From Ferrimonas kyonanensis DSM 18153 (GTDB lineage: Bacteria; Pseudomonadota; Gammaproteobacteria; Enterobacterales; Shewanellaceae): a DNA stretch of 64,000 nt. The position numbers and the translations under genes were made by a program. Shown piece by piece: positions 20,795-29,623 of the stretch; the stretch's first letter is position 1, and every line of letters starts with the position of its first letter. The notes under the pieces were generated by a model. It was not told the DNA's origin. It searched no databases and saw nothing but the letters and a program-made list of their open reading frames with translations. The stretch lies in assembly GCF_000425405.1 (NCBI RefSeq), contig NZ_AUDJ01000014.1, forward strand, positions 166,979 to 230,978, given 5' to 3'.

Positions 20795-21241
20795 ATGAAA
20801 CTGCGATTTGCCGTACTGGGCGCACTGGTGCTGCCGCTGCTGGCCACCGCTGTCGAAGAAACACAATTTGGAATGCGCGCCGATGTGCCGCTGGAGCAAA
20901 CCAATAAGGCGCCTGATCTGAAGAAAATCCGTAAGGAGATGGATCGGCAGCCGCTGAACTACGTGAATCAGCCGCCGCTGATTCCTCATAAGGTTCAGGG
21001 TTACCAGATCTCTCAATCCACCAACCGCTGCCTGCAGTGTCACGATGTGGAGAACTACCTGACCACAGGTGCACCTCGGGTCAGCCCGACCCACTTCACC
21101 GACCGTGATGGGGTGGTTCAGCCTCATGTGGCGCCCCGGCGTTATCTGTGTCTGCAGTGTCACGTGACCCAGGCGGATGTGAATCCGCCAGTGGCCAATA
21201 CCTTTGAGGGCATGGGCCAGTTTGCCAAGGACAAGGAGTAG
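20795..21241 (+). CDS. napB: Periplasmic nitrate reductase dihaem cytochrome c subunit
   Basis: Electron-donor subunit of NapA. The 148 residues have a signal peptide (MKLRFAVLGALVLPLLATAV) and two haem-binding motifs, CLQCHDVENY and CLQCHVTQAD. Distal His residues lie in SPTHFTD and QPHVAPRRYL. The start at 20795 is preceded by TTGGAGAA. napC follows after three bases. Confidence 0.96.
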   Translation: MKLRFAVLGALVLPLLATAVEETQFGMRADVPLEQTNKAPDLKKIRKEMDRQPLNYVNQPPLIPHKVQGYQISQSTNRCLQCHDVENYLTTGAPRVSPTHFTDRDGVVQPHVAPRRYLCLQCHVTQADVNPPVANTFEGMGQFAKDKE

Positions 21242-21244
21242 GGC

Positions 21245-21874
21245 ATGAAACTACCTAGCTTTATTACCGGGTTGTGGGGCTGGCTGCGCCGGCCCAGCGG
21301 CCGGGCCCTGGGCAGCTTGCTGCTGGTGGGGTTTGTCGGCGGCATTATGTTCTGGGGGGCGTTTAACACCGGCATGGAGATGACCAACCAGGAGCAGTTT
21401 TGCATCGGTTGTCACGAGATGCAGGTGAACGTCTACGAGGAGTACATCACCACGGTGCATTACAACAACCGCAGTGGGGTGCGAGCCACCTGTCCGGATT
21501 GCCATGTACCTAAAGACTGGACCCACAAGATTGTCCGCAAGATCCAGGCATCAAAAGAGTTGTGGGGCAAGGCGATAGGGATTGTTGATACGCCGAAGAA
21601 ATTCAGTGATCACCGTCTGGTAATGGCCGAACGGGAGTGGGCGCGGATGCGCAAAACCGACTCTCAGGAGTGCCGCAATTGTCATAACTTCGAGTATATG
21701 GACTTTACCGAACAGAAAAGCGTCGCCGGTCGCATGCACGCCTCGGCCAGCGAGCTGGGTAAAACCTGCATCGACTGCCACAAAGGCATTGCCCACCGAC
21801 TGCCGGAAGATTACGCCGGCAATGATGCCATCTCTCAGGCATTGCAGGTGATGCCTCAGGGCGCCAGTCACTGA
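21245..21874 (+). CDS. napC: Membrane-anchored tetrahaem quinol dehydrogenase NapC
   Basis: Oxidises menaquinol or ubiquinol and passes electrons to NapB. The 209 residues have one transmembrane helix (about 19-42, ALGSLLLVGFVGGIMFWG). Four haem sites follow: CIGCHEM, CPDCHVP, CRNCHNF and CIDCHKG. It closes the operon, which is thus napFDABC without napE, napG or napH; NapC is the only quinol route visible here. Confidence 0.97.
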   Translation: MKLPSFITGLWGWLRRPSGRALGSLLLVGFVGGIMFWGAFNTGMEMTNQEQFCIGCHEMQVNVYEEYITTVHYNNRSGVRATCPDCHVPKDWTHKIVRKIQASKELWGKAIGIVDTPKKFSDHRLVMAEREWARMRKTDSQECRNCHNFEYMDFTEQKSVAGRMHASASELGKTCIDCHKGIAHRLPEDYAGNDAISQALQVMPQGASH

Positions 21875-21897
21875 TCATCTTGACAGCAAACAAACTC

Positions 21898-21931
21898 AAA
21901 AGGGGAAACGCCAGGCGTTTCCCCTTTTTTT
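21898..21931. terminator. Terminator of nap operon
   Basis: AAAAGGGGAAACGCC pairs with GGCGTTTCCCCTTTT around a very short loop, and a run of seven T follows. The flanking A-run also allows use by the gene ending at 21948. Confidence 0.95.
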
Positions 21932-21947
21932 ATGGTGATGCAGTGGC

Positions 21948-22610
21948 TCAGCTGGCCTGTTTCAGGTGGCCGGCAATTTCTCGCAGGTCATTGATGAAGG
22001 TGTCCACCGGTTGGCCGCCGTTGATGGCGTATTGATCATTAATGATGAAAGCCGGCACCGAGGTAATGCCCATGCGGACGTATTTTTGTTGCTGCTTTCG
22101 AACCTGTTCGCCAAACGCATCCCCGGCCAGAACTCCCTCAGCCTCGGCCTTGTCCAGACCGGCCTCAACCGCGCACTGCAGCAGGGTGTCGCAGTCATCC
22201 GGGTTGCCGCCGTCGGTAAAGTAGAGGCTGAACAGAGCCAGTTTCAGTTCGGTCTGTTTGCCCTGGCTCTCGGCCCAGTGCAGCAGCCGGTGGGCCTTGA
22301 AGGTGTTAAAGGTATTGGGCTGGCGGTCGAGGCACATGTCAAAGCCAAGGTTAGCGGCGCGCTTGGTGATCACCAGTTGATTCTGGCCGATCTGGGCGTC
22401 GGTGTAGCCGTATTTGGTTTTCAGGTTGTCGACTTTGGGCTGGCCTTCCGGACCCAGGTTCGGGTTGATCTCGAAAGGTTGCCAGTGAAGCTCGGCGTCA
22501 ATCTCTCCCTGAAGCTGAGTCAGTGCCTGTTGCAGGGCCTGGTAACCAATAATGCACCAGGGGCAAGTAACATCGGAAACGATATCGATACGAAGTTGGG
22601 TCATGTCCAT
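21948..22610 (-). CDS. DsbA-family FrnE-like thiol oxidoreductase
   Basis: A 220-residue thioredoxin-fold protein with RIDIVSDVTCPWCIIGYQAL near the start (active-site CPWC), a helical insert, and the cis-Pro motif GITSVPAFIINDQYAINGGQ. This is the FrnE/2-hydroxychromene isomerase-like branch of the DsbA superfamily. It has no signal peptide, so it is probably cytoplasmic. Starts at 22610 (MDMTQ) and 22604 (MTQ) are both possible. FrnE homologues are tied to disulfide and oxidative-stress handling. Confidence 0.85.
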   Translation of the reverse strand: MDMTQLRIDIVSDVTCPWCIIGYQALQQALTQLQGEIDAELHWQPFEINPNLGPEGQPKVDNLKTKYGYTDAQIGQNQLVITKRAANLGFDMCLDRQPNTFNTFKAHRLLHWAESQGKQTELKLALFSLYFTDGGNPDDCDTLLQCAVEAGLDKAEAEGVLAGDAFGEQVRKQQQKYVRMGITSVPAFIINDQYAINGGQPVDTFINDLREIAGHLKQAS

Positions 22611-22662
22611 CACCAAATCATGTTCGAAGCTCCACACTACTGAGTAACCTTCGGGGGGTCAA

Positions 22663-22818
22663 TCAGTGACCAATGCTTATCAAAGCATAAAAAACAGCAA
22701 TTGCTGGTAGGATCACCGCAGGCCACAAAAGTGTCGTTTCGATCGTTTTTTTGAGCTTGGTCACGTGATCGGGATCACTGTGAGTAAAGGGCTTTTCCCA
22801 ATGGGGAAAAGTAGTCAT
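22663..22818 (-). CDS. Possible small single-helix membrane protein (51 aa)
   Basis: A short frame that begins inside the last 44 bases of the CLCA_X gene on the same strand. The product has a charged N-terminal half with DPDHVTKLKKTIETTLLWPA and a hydrophobic helix (VILPAIAVFYALISIG). A membrane-protein composition in an otherwise empty gap argues for a real gene. The absence of a Shine-Dalgarno sequence argues against it, although coupling to the upstream gene could explain that. I do not recognise a family. Confidence 0.4.
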   Translation of the reverse strand: MTTFPHWEKPFTHSDPDHVTKLKKTIETTLLWPAVILPAIAVFYALISIGH

Positions 22819-23572
22819 GGAGTCGGCATTGAATCTGTTGTCGGTGCGCTGAAGACGGGTAGGCACCGGCGCCGGCCAATTTGCCAGCCTGGGTACCATT
22901 AACCAGGTAGTGGTTTCGCACCTGAGGGTGGGCCTGAATGCAGGCCTCAAAAGCTCTGGCCATCAACTCGGTGGGCAGGCTGAAGTAGCGCCGTCCCAGT
23001 TGATCATCCAGTGCCAGAGCGCGCTCGACAAAATCGCCGTGGTCATCGTGGTCCGGCGCAAACACCGCATTGAACAGCTCTGACAGCCTCTGGTTCAGCG
23101 GGTGAGGCTGCATCGGTTGCTGCAACAGCCACAGATTGCTGGCAAAGGCGCTGGCCTTGGTGGGGGGGATAAACGCCTTGGTGGCGATGTGATGATCGAA
23201 TGCGTGCCAATACTCGTGCGCCAGGGCGCCGGCACCGGCATTTTTGGCTAGGGCGAGGGTGTGGGCGGCCGGTTCATAATGGGCCTGGCTGTGGCGGCTG
23301 CCTTCGGTGCCAAAAGCCAGATGCAGCTTACCCCTGAGCCCAATCACCACCGGAGGTACGTTGAGAATGTAGGCCAGGTCGGCCATGGCATCGAACACCA
23401 GGTTGGCGGCCAGTTGCTGTTCCTGCTTGTTTACCCAGCGCCCCAGCCGCACGCCTGCGAGGCCAAACTGATCTCGAATGTCGGCAAAGGATACGTCGTC
23501 ACCAAAGCGGTAATCCGGGCCGCGTCGATAGTAGTCACGGGATAGGGCTGAAGAGGGGGTAGGGCGAGTCAT
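22775..23572 (-). CDS. CLCA_X-type protein with HExxH-like metal site
   Basis: A 265-residue protein with RDYYRRGPDYRFGDDVSFAD at the start and a likely zinc-protease motif, LAHEYWHAFDHH, near the middle. Further conserved-looking parts are VIGLRGKLHLAFGTEGSRHS and YFSLPTELMARAFEACI. It resembles the uncharacterised CLCA_X family of marine gammaproteobacteria. The HEYWH motif plus a downstream Glu (TELMARAFE) suggests a metallopeptidase-like fold; activity is unproven. Met at 23590 is another possible start. Confidence 0.7.
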   Translation of the reverse strand: MTRPTPSSALSRDYYRRGPDYRFGDDVSFADIRDQFGLAGVRLGRWVNKQEQQLAANLVFDAMADLAYILNVPPVVIGLRGKLHLAFGTEGSRHSQAHYEPAAHTLALAKNAGAGALAHEYWHAFDHHIATKAFIPPTKASAFASNLWLLQQPMQPHPLNQRLSELFNAVFAPDHDDHGDFVERALALDDQLGRRYFSLPTELMARAFEACIQAHPQVRNHYLVNGTQAGKLAGAGAYPSSAHRQQIQCRLHDYFSPLGKALYSQ

Positions 23573-23744
23573 AGCGGATCTATACCCCATAGACAGGGCT
23601 TTCTCAAGGGCAGCCATTGCACCAGGTTGGCGCAAGACTTCGGCTTCGACTCAGCAGTAATTATCTAATGCTTTGTTTTATCAATAATTTACAATTTTGG
23701 CACGCTGCTGGCTTAGTGTTTGTTTTCGCAGACTGAAGGAGAGC

Positions 23745-24113
23745 ATGATGAAGTATTACTCTCGACGGGTGGTGAAACCGGAAGACTTAAATCCGGCCCA
23801 GAGGTTATTTGGTGGTCGGTTGCTGGCCTGGATAGATGAAGAGGCCGGCATTTTTGCCAGTTGCCAGATGAATAGCCGCCGTTTGGTGACTAAATGCATC
23901 TCTGAGATTAACTTCGTCTCTGCCGGAGAGTTGGGGGACATCATTGAGTTTGGCCTTGAGCTGGCAGAGCAGGGGCGCACTTCGGTCACCGTCCGCTGTC
24001 AGGTGCGCAACAAGCTGACCGCCAGGGTAATTGTTGTCATCGATAAGATGGTGTTTGTGAACCTCAATGAACAGGGGCGCCCGGCCCCCCATGGTCTGGC
24101 CCAGGCTGGCTAG
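23745..24113 (+). CDS. Acyl-CoA thioesterase, YciA/hotdog family
   Basis: A 122-residue hotdog protein. NPAQRLFGGRLLAWIDEEAGIF is close to the YciA/BACH signature, with the catalytic Asp/Glu in WIDEEAG. INFVSAGELGDIIEFGLELA and GRTSVTVRCQVRN complete the fold. It would hydrolyse acyl-CoA in the cytoplasm. AAGGAGAGC directly before ATG 23745 fixes the start (a second ATG follows at once). It overlaps the convergent PaaI-type gene by four bases. Confidence 0.88.
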   Translation: MMKYYSRRVVKPEDLNPAQRLFGGRLLAWIDEEAGIFASCQMNSRRLVTKCISEINFVSAGELGDIIEFGLELAEQGRTSVTVRCQVRNKLTARVIVVIDKMVFVNLNEQGRPAPHGLAQAG

Positions 24114-24547
24114 GCCATGGCCTGAATCAGGCAGCTGGCGGTGGCGTGGGCGTAGACCTTGCCGTCGCGGTCGGTCAGGGTGCCCTCGCTGATCCCCAGC
24201 GAGCGGGACAGGTTGATCACCTTGCCTTCGGCGATCAGGGTCACCCCTCGAGGTACCGGGCGAACCATTTTGACATTGAGGTCGACGGTACCATAGCCAA
24301 CACCGGCACTGAGCAGGGTATGCACGGCGCAGCCGGTGACCGAGTCCAACACCGTGGCAGTAAAGCCGCCATGAACGCCCCCTAAAGGGTTAAGGTGGCG
24401 ATCATCCGCCTGCACTTCGAAGCGGACTTTTCCTGCTTCGGCTTCGGTGGCCACCATGGGAATGGTGTGGCTGATGGACGGCGCTGGCAACTGGCCGTCT
24501 ATCATCGCTTGCATTAATTGCAGTCCGGTGAGGTTCATGGGGTTCAT
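24110..24547 (-). CDS. PaaI-type hotdog thioesterase
   Basis: A 145-residue hotdog-fold protein with LNPLGGVHGGFTATVLDSVTG (the His-Gly-Gly and Asp of the PaaI active site) and GTVDLNVKMVRPVPRGVTLI. Proteins of this type hydrolyse aromatic or medium-chain acyl-CoA esters. GGAGTTTAGG precedes the start. A second thioesterase lies tail to tail with it, but they differ in subfamily and are not a recent duplication. Confidence 0.88.
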   Translation of the reverse strand: MNPMNLTGLQLMQAMIDGQLPAPSISHTIPMVATEAEAGKVRFEVQADDRHLNPLGGVHGGFTATVLDSVTGCAVHTLLSAGVGYGTVDLNVKMVRPVPRGVTLIAEGKVINLSRSLGISEGTLTDRDGKVYAHATASCLIQAMA

Positions 24548-24577
24548 CCTAAACTCCTTGGCTGGCGTAGGCGGTGG

Positions 24578-24931
24578 TTAGGGTTGCAGGGTAAATCCGC
24601 TCTCCGGGTGGTAGTCGAAATGCAGGATTTCGGTGACCATGGACAGCGTCAGGGCATCGATATTGGCACAGGGCTGTGGCCAGGGCTTGTCGGCGCTGGG
24701 CGGGTAATGGCTGAGACTGTCGGCAATGGCATCCGGATCGATGCGCAGTGCCAGGGGTTGGTCCTGTTCACTGAAATAGTGGTTGGTTACCTGTTCAAGG
24801 GAATCGAATTGGTTCAGGTGGATGTGACCATGCTGGCGATCGGAAGCGCACAGCGGCACGGTATCGGTTTTCTGAGTGTGTTGCCAGTCGCTTAGGCTGA
24901 CCACTTTAAACAGCGAAGATAGCAAGGGCAT
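24578..24931 (-). CDS. DUF952 domain protein
   Basis: A 117-residue protein with FKVVSLSDWQHTQKTDTVPL, HIHLNQFDSLEQVTNHYFSE and PLALRIDPDAI. This follows the order of the DUF952 family (a Trp-containing start, an I-H-L-S-like stretch, then a Leu-x-Ile-Asp strand). The fold is related to ADP-ribosyltransferase-like small domains in some reports; no function is known. AGGAGT precedes the start. It lies 30 bases upstream of the PaaI-type gene on the same strand, possibly one transcript. Confidence 0.75.
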   Translation of the reverse strand: MPLLSSLFKVVSLSDWQHTQKTDTVPLCASDRQHGHIHLNQFDSLEQVTNHYFSEQDQPLALRIDPDAIADSLSHYPPSADKPWPQPCANIDALTLSMVTEILHFDYHPESGFTLQP

Positions 24932-25002
24932 ACTCCTATTGCGGTACTATCCCCAAGCTATCAGATCCGACCACTGAATAACATATCTGTCGAGGGATTC
25001 CG

Positions 25003-25620
25003 CTACCTGAGTTGGCCCATCATCCCTTTGGCGGCTGCAAGGATCAGCTCCGGGGTTACTCGAACCTTGTAGTTGGGATTCAGATAGGAGAAATGCACCA
25101 GGCCATCGGCGTCCACCAGATACACCGCCGGTACCGGCAACACCACCCGCTCGCTGCCTTCGGCGGTGACCAGACGTTTGCCCATCTTTCCCTTGTAGGC
25201 GTCGGACAGCTTGGCGTCCAGGGTGTAGGCGATACCAAAGGCTTCACTGGCTTGCAGGTCCCGATCGGACAGCAGTTGGTAGCTGACGTCATCGGGACCA
25301 TCTCGCAGTTGCTCGGCCGGATCCGGTGACAGGGCGATGATGCCAATGCCCATCTGTTTCAGCTCCGCTTCGATGCTTCGCAAACCGGACAATTGCGCGT
25401 TGCAGTAGGGGCACCAGCCACCACGGTAAAACACCAGTAGCGCTGGTTTGCCGTTCCGCCACTGGGTCAGTGATTGGCGCTGGCCTTCGGGGCTGGTCAG
25501 TTGCGGCGAGGGCACCTGCATGCCGTTGAGCAGCGGGGTGAGTTCGGTGGCCGACGGGGCGATGACAGCCCGAACCGGCAGCGATAAAAACAGAGTAATC
25601 AGAATTCCCCAAAGTTTCAT
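25003..25620 (-). CDS. Exported AhpC/TSA-type peroxiredoxin-like protein
   Basis: A 205-residue thioredoxin-fold protein with a signal peptide (MKLWGILITLFLSLPVRAVI). The active-site stretch FYRGGWCPYCNAQLSGLRSI carries a CxxC pair, where typical 2-Cys peroxiredoxins have a single Cys. IIALSPDPAEQL and PVPAVYLVDADGLVHFSY follow the family. A periplasmic thiol peroxidase or disulfide reductase role is likely. GGACCTCG stands before the ATG. Confidence 0.85.
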   Translation of the reverse strand: MKLWGILITLFLSLPVRAVIAPSATELTPLLNGMQVPSPQLTSPEGQRQSLTQWRNGKPALLVFYRGGWCPYCNAQLSGLRSIEAELKQMGIGIIALSPDPAEQLRDGPDDVSYQLLSDRDLQASEAFGIAYTLDAKLSDAYKGKMGKRLVTAEGSERVVLPVPAVYLVDADGLVHFSYLNPNYKVRVTPELILAAAKGMMGQLR

Positions 25621-25697
25621 TACGAGGTCCTTTTCAAAGAGTGAATGCTCAGTGACAAAGGAGACCGGAGTTGCTGGAGATTTCTTTCAGAAAGGGT

Positions 25698-25717
25698 AGG
25701 CCGGTTTGCACCGGCCT
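25698..25717 (-). terminator. Hairpin after the gene at 25722
   Basis: AGGCCGGT-TTGC-ACCGGCCT is a perfect 8-bp stem just past the stop codon, followed on the minus strand by a weak U-rich stretch. Confidence 0.55.
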
Positions 25718-25721
25718 GCGG

Positions 25722-26135
25722 TTATCCCTGTAGCAGCGATTGGCAGGGTTGTTTGAAGCGGCCCATCAGTGGTCCCAACGAGTTGGCGGAGGGGAGGCTG
25801 GCCAGTTGCGCCTGCTTGGCTGAAGCGATCTGGGCCGCGGCCTGCTGAGTGCTGCTCAGATCGCTGATCCGGCTCTCGGCGGTGACGGCGGATTGGGCCA
25901 GTCGTTCGCCCACCGCTTTCATCTGCGGCGCATTCATGCCGGCGATGGCTTCGGAGGCGATCTGATAATAGGCGGCACACTGCACCAGTTGGTCGTGCAG
26001 CGCCTGCTCCTTCGGGGCCAAGGGTGCCGAGTTAGCGGCGCTGTGGTCACCGGCTTGAGGCTGGCTGAGCAGCACAAACCCGGCGACGCCGATGCCAAGT
26101 AAGAGAGTGCCTAGGATGATGAGTGGGCTTTTCAT
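25722..26135 (-). CDS. Membrane-anchored periplasmic protein, unknown function
   Basis: A 137-residue protein with an N-terminal hydrophobic segment (residues 4-22, PLIILGTLLLGIGVAGFVLL) and no lipobox. A soluble helical domain rich in Ala and Gln follows: ALHDQLVQCAAYYQIASEAI, then ESRISDLSSTQQAAAQIASA. Two Cys residues (VQCAAYY and KQPCQSLL) might form a disulfide in the periplasm. GGGAAG upstream supports the start at 26135. I do not recognise a named family. Confidence 0.7.
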   Translation of the reverse strand: MKSPLIILGTLLLGIGVAGFVLLSQPQAGDHSAANSAPLAPKEQALHDQLVQCAAYYQIASEAIAGMNAPQMKAVGERLAQSAVTAESRISDLSSTQQAAAQIASAKQAQLASLPSANSLGPLMGRFKQPCQSLLQG

Positions 26136-26264
26136 TGCGTCTTCCCTGAATTTACGTCTGTTTTCTGACACTAATAAACCTTGACCAAAATCGCAAATCC
26201 GATTGAATTGTGATGCGGATCGCCATGGTCTGCGGCACACTGGTTATTTTGACGGAGCCACAGC

Positions 26265-26861
26265 ATGTCATTGCCTTTTTCTCAGTCTTGCGAAAACAAT
26301 AAAGACCCCATCTTAACCTGCCTGCGACAGGCGTTTATCGACGCCAGCCGAGTGCTGGAGATCGGCAGCGGCACCGGTCAACATGCGGTGTATTTCGCCG
26401 AGCACTTGCCTCACCTGCACTGGCAACCCAGCGACCAGGGCGAATACTTGGCTGGCTTGGCACTGCGGCTGGCGACGTCATCCTTGCCGAACCTGGCCGC
26501 GGAGATTGAATTGGATGTCGGGGGACGCTGGCCAAGCCAGGGGTTTGACGCCGTGTTTACGGCCAATACCTGCCACATCATGGCCTGGTCGTTGGTTGAA
26601 AAGTTGTTTGCCGGCGTGGCCCGCAGCCTGGAGTCCGGTGGCACATTCTGTGTCTACGGGCCGTTCAATGAAGGGGGCTGCTTTACCAGTGACAGCAACG
26701 CCAGGTTTGATCAGTGGCTGAAGCAGCGGGATCCTGATAGCGGCATTCGTGACCTGGAGGCGGTGGTGGCTTTGGCGGCGCGCCATGGCCTGCAACTGAG
26801 CGTCAATTACGCCATGCCAGCCAATAACCGCTTGCTGCAATTTACCAAGGCTGAAGCCTAG
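26265..26861 (+). CDS. DUF938 SAM-dependent methyltransferase-like protein
   Basis: A 198-residue protein of the DUF938 family. It starts SQSCENNKDPILTCLRQ, and the SAM-binding motif I is RVLEIGSGTGQHAVYFAEHL. HWQPSDQGEYLAG, DAVFTANTCHIMAWSLVEKL and FCVYGPFNEGGCFTSDSNA follow as in that family. The substrate is unknown. GACGGAG precedes the ATG. The gene meets the convergent DUF482 gene with a four-base overlap. Confidence 0.87.
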   Translation: MSLPFSQSCENNKDPILTCLRQAFIDASRVLEIGSGTGQHAVYFAEHLPHLHWQPSDQGEYLAGLALRLATSSLPNLAAEIELDVGGRWPSQGFDAVFTANTCHIMAWSLVEKLFAGVARSLESGGTFCVYGPFNEGGCFTSDSNARFDQWLKQRDPDSGIRDLEAVVALAARHGLQLSVNYAMPANNRLLQFTKAEA

Positions 26862-28018
26862 GTGGATTTAAACGGAAGCAGCCGACGGTATTCGTGCAGG
26901 CGTTGCTGCACTCGCTCGGTTTCCTGGTCGACAAAGGCGGCGATAGCTTGATCAAACTGGGGCTGGAACACCCAATGATTGGAATAGGTTAGCGTCGGCT
27001 CAAAGCCCCGCCTTAATTTGTGCTCCCCCTGAGCGCCGGCATCGAATCGGGACAGGCGGTGGTCGATGCAGTAGTCAATGCCTTGGTAGTAGCACAACTC
27101 AAAATGCAGATCATCGATGGCTTCGGAACAGCCCCAGTAGCGGCCGTAGAGACACCCTTGGTGTTTAAGATACAGGGCGCCCGCCAGCCAGTGGCTGCCC
27201 CGCCGGGCCATGATCAGCACCAGGTTATCGGTTAGCGTTCGCCCCAGAGCGTCGAAAAAGGCCTGATTCAGGTAGCCGCCATGGCCGGAGCGCTTGGCGT
27301 AGGTCAGTTGGTAAAACAGGAAAAATTGCTGCCATAGGGCCGGGGTAATGGAGGCGCCTTCGAATCGCTCTATGCTCAGGCCCTCGGCACAACGGCGTTC
27401 TTTTCGGATCGCCTTGCGACGCCGGGCGGTCAGAGTGTCGGTAAACTGCTCGAAATTGGAATAGCCCCGGTTGTGCCAGTGAAACTGAATGTCCAGCCGC
27501 TGGCGCCACTGCTGTCTGGATAACGCCAGACTTTCCTCCCGGCCGGGAAACAGCCACTGCATACCCGATAACCCCAGCGCCAGCCCATGCTGGTGAAGTT
27601 GCGGAGTGATGGCGGCGAGCAGCGCTTGGCGTTGTATCCCTGGGGCTAGCGCCAGTCTGGGGCCGGTAACCGGAGAAAAGGGGACGGCACTGATCCATTT
27701 CGGGTAGTAAGTCAGGCCATGATGTTGATAGGCATCGGCCCAGCTCCAGTCGAAGACGTATTCCCCATAGGAGTGACGTTTCAGGTATCCCGGTGCCAGG
27801 GCTACAATCTGTCCCTGACGGCGTATGCACAGGTGGTAGGGCATCCAGCCAGATTGGCCGCCGACACAGCCGCTGAGCTCCAGCGCATGCAGGAAGGCGT
27901 AACGGCAAAAGGGCGGAGCGTCGGTGAACAGGGCGTCCCACTGCTCGGCGCTCAGTTGATCGATGCGGCTGAGCCACTGCAGTTCAAATGGGGATGGGGG
28001 CGGCATGATCGCATCCAA
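26858..28018 (-). CDS. DUF482 / GNAT-fold acyltransferase-like protein
   Basis: A 386-residue protein of the DUF482 (FemAB-like, peptidogalycan biosynthesis) family. Visible are YGEYVFDWSWADAYQHHGLT, the RRRKAIRKERR stretch, and GSHWLAGALYLKHQGCLYGR with YYQGIDYCIDHRLSRFDAG near the end. The tandem GNAT fold suggests transfer of an amino-acyl or acyl group, but no substrate is proven. Met at 28006 is an alternative start. Confidence 0.87.
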   Translation of the reverse strand: MDAIMPPPSPFELQWLSRIDQLSAEQWDALFTDAPPFCRYAFLHALELSGCVGGQSGWMPYHLCIRRQGQIVALAPGYLKRHSYGEYVFDWSWADAYQHHGLTYYPKWISAVPFSPVTGPRLALAPGIQRQALLAAITPQLHQHGLALGLSGMQWLFPGREESLALSRQQWRQRLDIQFHWHNRGYSNFEQFTDTLTARRRKAIRKERRCAEGLSIERFEGASITPALWQQFFLFYQLTYAKRSGHGGYLNQAFFDALGRTLTDNLVLIMARRGSHWLAGALYLKHQGCLYGRYWGCSEAIDDLHFELCYYQGIDYCIDHRLSRFDAGAQGEHKLRRGFEPTLTYSNHWVFQPQFDQAIAAFVDQETERVQQRLHEYRRLLPFKST

Positions 28019-28085
28019 AGATCAGAGTGTCTGAGGATGTTATAACAGCAGTTGTGGCAGAAAAGCCAATGACACGAGGAGAGTG

Positions 28086-28111
28086 GCACGCCACCCGTAC
28101 GGGTGGCGTGC
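28086..28111 (-). terminator. Perfect palindrome after sstT
   Basis: GCACGCCACCCG-TA-CGGGTGGCGTGC is a 12-bp perfect inverted repeat 14 bases past the sstT stop. It lacks a T-tract on either side, so it may stabilise the 3' end or be a weak terminator. Confidence 0.55.
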
Positions 28112-28124
28112 GTTGCGGTGGCGG

Positions 28125-29351
28125 TTAGCCCAGTTCGGCTTTGCGCTCCGCTTCGCGGCAGGCCGCGGCGGTGAAGATCACGTCGGTAGAACTGTTCAGA
28201 GCGGTTTCTGCGGAGTCCTGAATCACGCCGATGATAAAGCCAACGGCCACCACCTGCATGGCGACGTCGTTGGAGATACCAAACAGGCTGCACGCCAGTG
28301 GAATCAGCAGCAGTGAGCCGCCAGCAACGCCCGAGGCGCCGCAGGCGGACACCGCGGCCACCACACTCAGCAGCAGCGCGGTGGCCATGTCTACCTGTAC
28401 ACCCATGGTGTGAACTGCGGCCAGGGTCAGCACAGTAATGGTAATGGCGGCTCCGCCCATGTTGATGGTGGCACCCAGAGGAATCGACACCGAATAGGTG
28501 TCTTCATGCAGATCCAGTTTCTTACACAGGTTCAGGTTCACCGGCACGTTGGCGGCCGAACTGCGGGTAAAGAAGGCGGTGACGCCACTCTCTCTCAGGC
28601 ATTGGAATACCAGAGGGTAGGGATTTTGATGGGTTTTCACGAACACGATGATCGGGTTGATCACCAGAGCGATGATGGCCATCGCACCCAGTAATACCGC
28701 CAGCAATTGAGTGTAACCCGCCAGAGCATCGAAACCGGTCTCGGCGATGGTCTTGGAAACCAGGCCAAAGATACCAATGGGGGCGAAGCGAATCACCACC
28801 CGAACGATGCTGGTGATCCCTTCGGAGATGTCGTGAAACACCTTCTTGGTGGCGTCAGAGGCTTTGTGCAGCGACAGCCCCAGGGCAATGCCCCAGGCCA
28901 GAATGCCGATAAAGTTACCGGTCATCAGCGCATTGACAGGGTTGTCGACAACCTTGAACAGCAGGGTGCTCATGACCTCGGCGATCCCCTCAGGCGGTGC
29001 CAGGGCGGCTTCGTTGGTTGCCAGAACCAGAGTGGTTGGGAACATAAAGCTCAGTACCACGGCGGTCATGGCCGCGGCCAGGGTGCCAAACAGATACAGC
29101 ACCACAATGGGTTTCATGTTGGTGTGCTCGCCGCGTTTCTGGTTGGCGATGGAAGACGCCACCAGAATGAATACCAGGATCGGCGCGACCGCTTTCAGGG
29201 CCGAGACGAACAGGCTGCCAAGGAAGCCGATGGACAGAGCGAACTCTGGTGCCATGACTGCCAGGGCGATACCGGCGAGGATGCCGACGAGAATCTGGAG
29301 TACCAGACTGCCGCTGGCCAGTTTTGCGATGATTGATTGCTTCTTTTTCAT
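28125..29351 (-). CDS. sstT: Sodium:serine/threonine symporter SstT
   Basis: Imports serine and threonine with sodium. The 408-residue membrane protein belongs to the dicarboxylate/amino-acid:cation symporter family. [20 protein letters not shown] is the conserved Ser-rich re-entrant loop with the SstT-specific sequence, and [20 protein letters not shown] is the conserved loop of TM7. [20 protein letters not shown] follows. The 272 bases upstream (29352-29623) hold no convincing gene. Confidence 0.96.
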   Translation of the reverse strand: MKKKQSIIAKLASGSLVLQILVGILAGIALAVMAPEFALSIGFLGSLFVSALKAVAPILVFILVASSIANQKRGEHTNMKPIVVLYLFGTLAAAMTAVVLSFMFPTTLVLATNEAALAPPEGIAEVMSTLLFKVVDNPVNALMTGNFIGILAWGIALGLSLHKASDATKKVFHDISEGITSIVRVVIRFAPIGIFGLVSKTIAETGFDALAGYTQLLAVLLGAMAIIALVINPIIVFVKTHQNPYPLVFQCLRESGVTAFFTRSSAANVPVNLNLCKKLDLHEDTYSVSIPLGATINMGGAAITITVLTLAAVHTMGVQVDMATALLLSVVAAVSACGASGVAGGSLLLIPLACSLFGISNDVAMQVVAVGFIIGVIQDSAETALNSSTDVIFTAAACREAERKAELG

Positions 29352-29623
29352 GATTTGCCTAGTGCATTATTTTTATAGTCGATGACTGCGCCATCGTTGC
29401 ATGGGTTTTTAACAATTTTGTTAGTGATTTGTCCACCGGAAACTGGATTTAGATTGATCTTTGTCTGTTTATTTACTGCGACCCGAAACTGAAACAACCT
29501 TTGCTTATGGCAGCATCTTAAAAATCGATGCCATAGGTCGGATCAGTTCACTGCTGATGGTCATTGCACGCCAGTTTGACCGCCATGGCCAATGCTATGA
29601 GTTAAATCAAAAGGAGAAACAAT

